Assembly (NCBI RefSeq): GCF_015390235.1
Contig: NZ_VUOH01000001.1
Span: 744,001-808,000, forward strand
Length of the DNA stretch: 64,000 bases
Source: Quadrisphaera sp. INWT6
GTDB taxonomy: Bacteria > Actinomycetota > Actinomycetes > Actinomycetales > Quadrisphaeraceae
Direction of reading: 5' to 3'
The notes under the pieces are model-generated. The model ran no database searches and was not told where the DNA came from. It saw nothing but the letters and a program-made list of their open reading frames with translations. Of this stretch, positions 9,068-15,856 are shown one piece after another (position 1 is the stretch's first letter; each line of letters opens with the position of its first letter). Made by a program: the position numbers and the translations under genes.

Positions 9068-9155
9068 GGGTCGTCCGCCCGCCGGTTGCTCCGGGCGGGT
9101 GAGTCCGCCCCCCTCCCTCGCTACCTCCGCGGCGGGGCGGTAGCGTCGGCAGCAG

Positions 9156-9171
9156 TCGAACACCAGTTCGA
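9156..9171. promoter_or_regulatory. LexA (SOS) box upstream of dnaE2
   Basis: TCGAACACCAGTTCGA matches the LexA pattern TCGAAC-N4-GTTCGA with perfect half-sites. It lies 63 bp upstream of the dnaE2 start, so dnaE2 and the following dinB appear to have a damage-inducible promoter separate from that of the DUF6504 gene. Confidence 0.9.
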
Positions 9172-9233
9172 CCGGGTGACCTCCCCCACCCGCCGGACCC
9201 GGGTGCCTCCGGGTGGCAGGAGGGGGCGGCGCT

Positions 9234-12200
9234 GTGAGCGACCCGTCATCGGTCAGGGCGTTCACGCACCTGCACGTGGCCTCGGGGTGGTCGCTGCAGC
9301 ACGGCACCGACACCCCCGCGGCCCTGGTCGACAGGGCCGCCGCCGACGGCCAGCGCGCCCTCGCCCTCACCGACCGCGACGGGCTGCGGGGCGCGGTCAA
9401 GCACGTCGTCGCCTGCGCGCAGGCGGGGCTGGTGCCCGTCCTCGGGATGGACCTCGCCGTCGAGCTCCCCGGTGCTGGCGGCCGGGGTGCCAGCAGAGCC
9501 CGGACCCCGGTCCGCGGGGGAGCGGAGGTCGACGCCCGGCTGCCCCGCGTCGTCGTCCTGGCCCACGGCAGCACCGCGGCCCGGTCCGCGGGCTGGGCGC
9601 CGGAGCCGGGCGAGGAGGCCCCGCCGCCCGGCGCCGGCTGGTCGCGGCTGTGCCGGCTGTCCACCGCGGCGCACACCCGCGGGGAGGCCCCCGGCTCGCC
9701 CACCGCCGTCGGCGGCCGGCGCGGCACCCCCGTCGCCACCCTCGAGGAGGTCGCCGAGCACGCCGTCGACCCGGCCACCGGCGCCCCGGCGCTCACCGTG
9801 CTGCTCGGGCCCGACAGCGACGTCGGCCGCGCGCTGCTGGCCCGCCGCCCCGACACCGCCCGCGCGCTGCTGGCCCGCTGGTACTCCGCGCTGCCCCTGG
9901 GCTGCCTGGCCGTCGAGGTGGTCTGCCACCTCGGGCCGGAGGGCACCCCGGGCAGCCTCGGGCACGCCGCCCGCACCCTGGCGTTGGCCCGGGAGGCCGG
10001 CGTCCCCGCCGTGCTCACCAACGCCGTGCGCCACGCCGGGCCCGAGGGCGCCGCGGTCGCCGACGTCCTCGACGCCGCCCGCCGCCTGGTGCCGCTCGGC
10101 CACCGCCACCTCGACAGGACCACCGGCCACGGCTGGCTCAAGCCCGCCGCAGCGATGCGCGACCTCGCCGAGCGGGTCGCCGCCGCCGCCGGCGCCCCCC
10201 GGGCCCACGAGGCCGGCGGCGCCGCCGAGCTGCTGGCGGCCACCGAGCGCCTCGCCGCCCGCTGCCACCTCGACCCCCGCGCCGACCTCGGCGTCGGCGC
10301 CGTGCACCTGCCCGAGCCGTGGCTGGTGGCCGGCCCCGCCGTCCGCACCGTCGCCGACGCCGGCGCGGTGCTGCGCGCCCGCTGCGAGGGCGCCGTCCAC
10401 ACCCGCTACCCCGGTGCGTCGCTGGCGCACCTGCAGCGCGTGCGGCAGCGGATGGACGAGGAGCTGGCCACCATCGACGCCCTGGGCTTCCCCACCTACT
10501 TCCTCACCGTCGCCGAGGTCTGCGACCTGACCCGCCGCCTCGGGGTGCGCGTGGCCGCCCGCGGCTCCGGCGCCGGCAGCCTGGTCAACCACCTGATCGG
10601 CATCTCCGGCGTCGAGCCGCTCGCCCACGGGCTGCTCATGGAGCGCTTCCTCACCACCGCCCGCGTGGAGCTGCCCGACATCGACGTCGACGTCGAGTCG
10701 GCTCGCCGCACCGAGGTGTACGACGCCGTGCTGGAGCGCTTCGGCGCCGACCGCGTCGCCGCCGTCTCCATGACCGACACCTACCGGGTGCGCCACGCCG
10801 TCCGCGACGTCGGCGCCGCCCTCGGCATGCCGCCCGGCGAGGTCGACGCCATCGCCAAGGCGTTCCCGCACCTGCGCGCCCGCGACGTGCGCCACGCCCT
10901 GCGCGACCTGCCCGAGCTGCGCGCCTCCGGCCTGGCCGACGCCCGCCTCGACCTGCTCTACGACCTGGTCGAGGGCCTCGACGGCCTGCCCCGCCACACC
11001 GCGCTGCACCCGTGCGGGGTGCTCCTGTCCGACGCGACCCTGCTCGACCGCACGCCGGTGCAGCCCAGCGCCACGAGCTTCCCCATGAGCTCCTTCGACA
11101 AGGACGACGTCGAGGTGATGGGCCTGCTCAAGCTCGACGTGCTCGGCATCCGGATGCAGTCGGCGTTCGCGCACGCCGCCCGCGAGGTGGAGCGCACCAC
11201 CGGGGAGCGCGTCGACCTCGACGCCCTGCCCCTCGACGACGAGGACGCCTTCCGCCTGGTCCGCTCCACCCGCACCCTGGGCTGCTTCCAGATCGAGTCG
11301 CCCGGTCAGCGCGAGCTGGTGGGCAAGTTCGCCCCGCAGGACTTCGCCGACCTCGTCATCGACATCTCCCTGTTCCGGCCCGGGCCGGTGAAGTCCGACA
11401 TGGTCACCCCGTTCCTGCGCGCCCGGCAGGGCTGGGCCGCCCCCGACCTGCTGCACCCGCGGCTGCGCACCGCGCTCGAGGAGACGTGCGGCGTCGTCGT
11501 CTTCCACGAGCAGGTGCTGAAGATCGTCGCCGAGACCGCCGGGGTGAGCCTCACCCAGGCCGACGAGGTGCGCCGCGCCCTGGGCACCCGCGACGGACAG
11601 GCCGAGGTCGCCGCGTGGTGGCGCCCGCAGGCGCTGGCCGCGGGGTTCGCCCCCGCCGACGTCGACAGGATCTGGGACGTCCTCGCCGCGTTCGCCTCGT
11701 TCGGGTTCTGCAAGGCCCACGCCGCGGCGTTCGCGCTGCCCACGTACCAGTCGGCGTGGTTCAAGGCCCACTGGCCCGCGCACTTCCTGGCCGGGGTGCT
11801 CACCCACGACCCGGGCATGTACCCCAAGCGCCTGATCCTCGACGACGCCCGCACCCTGGGCATCGCCGTCCTGCCGCTCGACGTCAACGCCTCGACGGGG
11901 GAGTACCGCGTCGAGGCCGTCGACCGGGCTGACGGGTGGGTCGGTGCTGCGGGCGGGGCGACGGCGCCCGCGGCGCGGCGGGCGGTGGGCGCCGTGCACT
12001 CCCGGGTGCCCGACCCCGCCTACCGGGTCGACGCCGCCGTGCCCGACGGCAGCGCCTGGGGCATCCGCCTGTCGCTGGCCGAGGTGAAGGGCATCAGCGA
12101 CGCCGAGGTCGCCCGCGTCGTGGCCGGTCAGCCGTACCACTCCCTGGCCGACCTGTGGCACCGCGCGCGGCCCTCCCGCCCGGTGCTGGAGCGGCTCGTG

Positions 12201-13493
12201 CTCACCGGCGCCCTCGACGAGACCTGCGGCCTCGGAGCGGGCGGGGTGGTCAGCGGCCCTGCGCGGCGCGGTGCCCTCACCCGCCGCGACCTGCTGCTGC
12301 AGGTCGCCGACCTCGACCGCCACACCCGGGCCCTGGAGCGCGGCGTCCCCCGGTCGGCGCGCCGCCCCTCCGCGCCCCCCTCCCGCCGTGATCATGGGAG
12401 TCCGCCACCCCCGCCCGAGGTCCAGCTCGCCCTCGACCTCGGCGACGCCCCGAACGAGGTCGAGCCGTCGGGCCTGCCCGAGATGACCGCCGCGGAGCGG
12501 GTGCGCACCGAGCTGGAGGTCCTGGGGCTCGACGCCAGCCAGCACGTCATCACCGCCTACGCGCCGATGCTCGACGCGCTCGGCGTCGTCAGGTCCGCCG
12601 ACCTGCGCATCCGGAGGGCGCCCTCGGAGGTGCTGGTGGCGGGCGTGAAGGTGGCCACCCAGACCCCGCCCATCAGGTCCGGGCGGCGCGTCGTCTTCCT
12701 CACCCTCGACGACTCCACCGGACCCGTCGACGCCACCTTCTTCGAGGACGCCCAGGGCCCGTACGCCTCCACCGTGTTCGGCTCGTGGCTGCTGGTGGTG
12801 CGGGGCGAGCTGCGGCGCACCGGTCCGCGCGGGGTGTCGCTGCGGGCCACCGGCGCGTGGGCGGTGCCGGCGCTGTGGCGGGTCTGGTCCGAGCACGGCG
12901 TCGAGGGCGTGCACCGCGTCATGGGCTGGTCAGCCCGCTGCTGGCTACGGGGCCAGCGCCGTGGCGGGAGCTGCCGCGTCGCGGTCGAGCCGACCCGTCA
13001 TGGCCCCTCCGCCCGTCGGCGTGGTCGGGCAGGGCCGCGACGACGGCGCCGTGCCCGGCATCGACGCCGGGCGCTCCGGCCCCGGACAGCGCGACGAGCG
13101 CTCCGCGGGGGCGGCGTCGCGGGAGGCGGCGGCTCAGGAGGCCGCCCACACCGCGGCGGCCTCCGCGGGCCTGCCGGTCGGGGACCGGCCCGAGCTGCCC
13201 GGCCGCTCCGGCGGCATGGGCGGTGGCTCGCCGCGGCGGGTGTTCGTGCACGCCAGCGGGTTCATGCTCTCGCCGTACGCCGACATCGCCCCGCCGGGCG
13301 GCGACACCCGCAACACCCGGACTCCGCCGCGGGCGCCGCCGCCGGTGCCGCCGAGGAGTCCGAGCGGGAGCTGGAGCGCTCCGCCGACGACGCCCTCGGC
13401 GACCTCCTCGACGCCGAGCGCTCCGCGGGCGCCTCCGGCCGCGGGGCTCCCCGCAAGTTGTGGCACTCCAGCTCCGGGAGCGCCGGGTGGTGA
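9234..13493 (+). CDS. dnaE2: Error-prone DNA polymerase III alpha subunit (DnaE2-type), C-terminus with frame breaks
   Basis: About 1419 codons. N-terminal PHP domain (FTHLHVASGWSLQHG; TLTDRDGL-like LALTDRDGLRGAV), then the polymerase core with GSGAGSLVNHLIGISG and the catalytic PDIDVDVESARR in the palm (bases 10675-10705), fingers/thumb with FIPKLVD-like helices (IDISLFRPGPVKSDM; GVVVFHEQVLKIVAETAG), tandem HhH and an OB fold near 12600-12880. DnaE2 carries out mutagenic translesion synthesis after DNA damage. GTG 9234 follows AGGAGGGGG. The C-terminal block is out of frame: VFVHASGFMLSPYADIAPP (about 13240-13295) is in the +1 frame, while the terminal RKLWHSSSGSAG is back in the original frame. 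The long frame survives only because no stop occurs. Confidence 0.9.
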   Translation: MSDPSSVRAFTHLHVASGWSLQHGTDTPAALVDRAAADGQRALALTDRDGLRGAVKHVVACAQAGLVPVLGMDLAVELPGAGGRGASRARTPVRGGAEVDARLPRVVVLAHGSTAARSAGWAPEPGEEAPPPGAGWSRLCRLSTAAHTRGEAPGSPTAVGGRRGTPVATLEEVAEHAVDPATGAPALTVLLGPDSDVGRALLARRPDTARALLARWYSALPLGCLAVEVVCHLGPEGTPGSLGHAARTLALAREAGVPAVLTNAVRHAGPEGAAVADVLDAARRLVPLGHRHLDRTTGHGWLKPAAAMRDLAERVAAAAGAPRAHEAGGAAELLAATERLAARCHLDPRADLGVGAVHLPEPWLVAGPAVRTVADAGAVLRARCEGAVHTRYPGASLAHLQRVRQRMDEELATIDALGFPTYFLTVAEVCDLTRRLGVRVAARGSGAGSLVNHLIGISGVEPLAHGLLMERFLTTARVELPDIDVDVESARRTEVYDAVLERFGADRVAAVSMTDTYRVRHAVRDVGAALGMPPGEVDAIAKAFPHLRARDVRHALRDLPELRASGLADARLDLLYDLVEGLDGLPRHTALHPCGVLLSDATLLDRTPVQPSATSFPMSSFDKDDVEVMGLLKLDVLGIRMQSAFAHAAREVERTTGERVDLDALPLDDEDAFRLVRSTRTLGCFQIESPGQRELVGKFAPQDFADLVIDISLFRPGPVKSDMVTPFLRARQGWAAPDLLHPRLRTALEETCGVVVFHEQVLKIVAETAGVSLTQADEVRRALGTRDGQAEVAAWWRPQALAAGFAPADVDRIWDVLAAFASFGFCKAHAAAFALPTYQSAWFKAHWPAHFLAGVLTHDPGMYPKRLILDDARTLGIAVLPLDVNASTGEYRVEAVDRADGWVGAAGGATAPAARRAVGAVHSRVPDPAYRVDAAVPDGSAWGIRLSLAEVKGISDAEVARVVAGQPYHSLADLWHRARPSRPVLERLVLTGALDETCGLGAGGVVSGPARRGALTRRDLLLQVADLDRHTRALERGVPRSARRPSAPPSRRDHGSPPPPPEVQLALDLGDAPNEVEPSGLPEMTAAERVRTELEVLGLDASQHVITAYAPMLDALGVVRSADLRIRRAPSEVLVAGVKVATQTPPIRSGRRVVFLTLDDSTGPVDATFFEDAQGPYASTVFGSWLLVVRGELRRTGPRGVSLRATGAWAVPALWRVWSEHGVEGVHRVMGWSARCWLRGQRRGGSCRVAVEPTRHGPSARRRGRAGPRRRRRARHRRRALRPRTARRALRGGGVAGGGGSGGRPHRGGLRGPAGRGPARAARPLRRHGRWLAAAGVRARQRVHALAVRRHRPAGRRHPQHPDSAAGAAAGAAEESERELERSADDALGDLLDAERSAGASGRGAPRKLWHSSSGSAGW
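12383..12409. repeat. Dispersed repeat (GTGATCATGGG family) inside dnaE2
   Basis: CCGCCGTGATCATGGGAGTC followed by CGCCACC recurs, with one change, at 47843-47868 and, inverted with more changes, at 44031-44051 and 44069-44097. Here it lies inside the dnaE2 frame, in a proline/arginine-rich linker before the OB fold, where it encodes RRDHGSPPP. The other copies are intergenic. Confidence 0.7.
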
Positions 13494-13503
13494 CCCCCTC
13501 CCT

Positions 13504-13615
13504 CCCCGCAGCCGAGCGCCTCGTTGCGGTTCCCGGGGGGTCCAGAACCGCAGCCGAGCGCCTGGTTGCGGTTCCCGTGGGGTCCAGAACCGCAGCCGAG
13601 CGCCTGGTTGCGGTT
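13504..13615. repeat. Three-copy tandem array, 28-bp hairpin unit with exact 42-bp period
   Basis: Copies at 13504-13531, 13546-13573 and 13588-13615. Consensus begins AACCGCAGCCGAGCG and ends CCTGGTTGCGGTT; the ends AACCGCA and TGCGGTT are complementary, giving a 7-bp stem and 14-nt loop. Spacers are 14 bp (CCCGKGGGGTCCAG type). The first copy has altered outer bases (CCCCGCAG). The array fills the dnaE2-dinB gap. The same array is at 43237-43348. It resembles REP/BIME elements; it is not a CRISPR because units are short and spacers are similar to each other. Confidence 0.85.
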
Positions 13616-13638
13616 CGGGGAGTCGGGGGTGGGGGCTC

Positions 13639-14925
13639 GTGAGCCGCAGCCAGCTCGCGCGGGCCGACCTCGACCCCGCGGTCGCCGCCTCCGTCGCCGG
13701 CCTGCGCTCGCACACCCCCGGCGACGCGAGCGCCGGCTGCACCGTCCTCCACGTCGACATGGACGCCTTCTACGCCTCCGTCTCCCTGCTCGACCGCCCC
13801 GACCTGCGCGGCAAGCCGGTGGTCGTCGGCGGCGGGTCCAGCCGCGGCGTCGTCCTGTCGGCGACGTACGAGGCCCGCCGCTCCGGCGTCCACTCCGCCA
13901 TGCCCATGGCCCGGGCCCGGCGGCTCTGCCCCGACGCCGTCGTCCTGCCCCCCGACCCCGACCGCTACGCCGAGGTCTCGGCCGCCGTCGTCGCCCTGTT
14001 CACCTCGGTGACGCCGGTGGTCGAGCAGCTCGGCATGGACGAGGCCTTCCTCGACGTCGCCGGAGCCGTCCGCCGCTCCGGCTCCCCGCTGCAGATCGCC
14101 ACCGACCTGCGCGACAGGGTCGCCGACGAGCAGGGCGTCACCTGCTCGGTCGGGCTGGCGACGACGAAGTCCGTGGCCAAGCTCGCCTCCGGCCGCGCCA
14201 AGCCCGACGGCACCCTCGTGGTGCCCGCCCGGGAGGTCGTGGCGTTCCTGCACCCGCTTCCGGTCAGCGCGCTGTGGGGCGTGGGGGAGCGCACCGAGGA
14301 GGCGCTGGTCCGCCTGGGCCTGCGCACCGTCGGCCAGGTGGCGCACACCCCCGTCGCCGCGCTGCGCCGGGCCCTCGGCGACGCGCTCGGCACCTCCCTG
14401 CACGACCTGGCCTGGGGTCGCGACCCCCGCCCCGTCGTCACCAGCACCGCCGTCGCCGAGCGCAGCACCGGGGCCCAGGAGACCTTCGCCGTCGACGTCG
14501 ACGACCCCGACGTGGTGCTGCGCGAGGTGCTGCGCATGTCCGAGCGGGTCGGCCGGCACCTGCGCCGCGACGGCAGCGTCGGGCGCACCGTCGTCCTGGT
14601 GGTCCGCTTCGCCGACTTCACCACCGTCACGCGCTCGCGGACCCTGCGGGAGGCCACCGACTCCGGGCGCGAGGTCCATGCCGCGGCGACGGCGCTGTGG
14701 ACGGCGATGGGGCTGCAGCGGGCGCGGATCCGGATGGTGGGGGTGCGCGTCGAGGGTCTCGTGGACGCCGAGCGGGTGCCCCGGCAGCTGCGGCTGGACG
14801 AGCCGGAGCGGGGCTGGCGCGAGGCGACGGCCGCCGTCGACGCGGCTGGGCGGCGGTTCGGCAGCGGGGTGGTGGGACCCGCCTCGCTGCTGCTCCCGCG
14901 CCCCGGGTCGCGGCGCGGGCCGTGA
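13639..14925 (+). CDS. dinB: Y-family DNA polymerase IV
   Basis: A 428-residue Y-family polymerase with catalytic residues present: VLHVDMDAFYASV (D40 and D42), the steric-gate and finger region GVVLSATYEARRSGVHSAMP, and GMDEAFLDV (D134, E135). The thumb motif GVGERTEEALVRLGLRTVG and a little-finger domain follow. It is therefore an active DinB-type polymerase, not an inactive ImuB. GTG 13639 follows GGGGGTGGGGG. Located 145 bp after dnaE2, across the tandem repeat array, it probably shares the SOS promoter of dnaE2. The C-terminus ends in an Arg/Gly tail without an obvious beta-clamp motif. Confidence 0.92.
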   Translation: MSRSQLARADLDPAVAASVAGLRSHTPGDASAGCTVLHVDMDAFYASVSLLDRPDLRGKPVVVGGGSSRGVVLSATYEARRSGVHSAMPMARARRLCPDAVVLPPDPDRYAEVSAAVVALFTSVTPVVEQLGMDEAFLDVAGAVRRSGSPLQIATDLRDRVADEQGVTCSVGLATTKSVAKLASGRAKPDGTLVVPAREVVAFLHPLPVSALWGVGERTEEALVRLGLRTVGQVAHTPVAALRRALGDALGTSLHDLAWGRDPRPVVTSTAVAERSTGAQETFAVDVDDPDVVLREVLRMSERVGRHLRRDGSVGRTVVLVVRFADFTTVTRSRTLREATDSGREVHAAATALWTAMGLQRARIRMVGVRVEGLVDAERVPRQLRLDEPERGWREATAAVDAAGRRFGSGVVGPASLLLPRPGSRRGP

Positions 14926-15092
14926 TGCAGCGCACACCCGGACGAAGTGGTGCGGATGGGACTGAAGGTGCAGGTGAGGCGCTTTCTCGTGCTCGGGGCG
15001 CCCCCGTGGCGCCACGTGGTGGACCGGCTTTCCCCACCCCGTGACGGGACCTATCCTGGGTCTTTCACCGGGGTTGACCGCAGGAGGTCGCA

Positions 15093-15560
15093 GTGCCGCT
15101 GTCCGAGCACGAGCAGCGTCTGCTGGAGCAGATGGAACAGCAGCTGCTGTCTGACGACCCCCGCTTCGCCTCGACCATGCGGGGGCCGCGCCGACCCGGT
15201 GGCGGGCGGCGGAACCTCGTCGTCGGCGCCTGCATCGCCGCGGCCGGTCTGGCGATGCTCGTCTCCGCGGTGACGCTCGTCCCGCCGACGCAGCGCTCGT
15301 GGGCCATCGCGCTCGGCGTGCTGGCCTTCCTCGTCATGCTGGGCGGCATCCTCTTCGCGGTCTCCGGCGGCGGGTCGTCGGGCGAGGCCGTCCAGGGCGG
15401 TCACCAGGGGAGCCCCGGGCAGGGCGGCCCCACCGGTGTGGTCCGGCCCGACGGGCGCACCGCCCCGCGGTCGGCGGCCAAGCCCCGCCGTTCCGGCGGC
15501 ACCTTCATGCAGCGCCTCGAGCAGCGGTGGGACCGCCGCCGCGACGACCGCTGGAGCTGA
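15093..15560 (+). CDS. DUF3040 membrane protein
   Basis: A 155-residue protein beginning MPLSEHEQRLLEQMEQQLLS and DDPRFASTMR, the hallmark of the actinobacterial DUF3040 family, followed by two membrane helices (about 42-64 and 72-92) and a basic, disordered tail. The GTG start follows a strong CAGGAGGTCGCA site. Family function is unknown; it is widespread in actinobacteria and often near dinB or the dcw cluster. It appears monocistronic and ends in a strong hairpin. Confidence 0.9.
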   Translation: MPLSEHEQRLLEQMEQQLLSDDPRFASTMRGPRRPGGGRRNLVVGACIAAAGLAMLVSAVTLVPPTQRSWAIALGVLAFLVMLGGILFAVSGGGSSGEAVQGGHQGSPGQGGPTGVVRPDGRTAPRSAAKPRRSGGTFMQRLEQRWDRRRDDRWS

Positions 15561-15588
15561 GCCCCCACCCACCCCGCACCTCACGACC

Positions 15589-15619
15589 GAGGGCCCGCAC
15601 GCCGAGCGTGCGGGCCCTC
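15589..15619 (+). terminator. Rho-independent-type hairpin after DUF3040
   Basis: A perfect 14-bp stem (GAGGGCCCGCACGC at 15589-15602 paired with 15606-15619) with a CGA loop lies 28 bp after the stop codon. There is no T-run, as is typical for high-GC actinobacteria. Confidence 0.8.
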
Positions 15620-15658
15620 CGTCGTCTGGGCTCCCGCGCAGGTGGGCCCCCGGGGGAT

Positions 15659-15842
15659 GTGGCGCTCAGGTGCTTGATCGTGGCGGGGAAGGCCTTGCCA
15701 CGGGGTGACCTCGGGCCTGTGCCCGTGGCCCCGTCGCTGCCCGGGTGGCCCCGTCCGGGAGCGCGATGGGGCCACCTCGGCCCGGGCTCCACGCGCTCGA
15801 CAGCCGGGCGTCGTGGCGCTCAGGCGCGTGATCGTCGCGGGG
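15659..15842. repeat. Pair of 30-bp direct repeats in convergent intergenic region
   Basis: GTGGCGCTCAGG-Y-GC-K-TGATCGT-S-GCGGGG occurs at 15659-15688 and 15813-15842 (27 of 30 identical). The 124 bp between them is GC-rich and contains a GGTGGCCCC / GGGGCCACC inverted pair (about 15745-15776). The copies lie between the convergent DUF3040 and transglutaminase genes, the second ending 14 bp from the latter's stop. Likely a REP-like element or convergent terminator. Confidence 0.7.
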
Positions 15843-15856
15843 GAGGGGGGAGGGGG

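Noticed and set aside
9246-12914. 1222-codon open frame on the strand opposite dnaE2
   Set aside because: Codon-position shadow of a GC-rich gene; low-complexity translation with no domain, while the plus strand encodes a clear polymerase.
13504-13615. Possible CRISPR array
   Set aside because: Only three 28-bp units, 14-bp spacers similar to each other, no cas genes, and a second copy elsewhere; REP-like element instead.
13524-13620. Repeated EPQPSAWLRF-like peptide in a long frame
   Set aside because: Translation artefact of the 42-bp DNA repeat; it appears in different frames and strands at both arrays.
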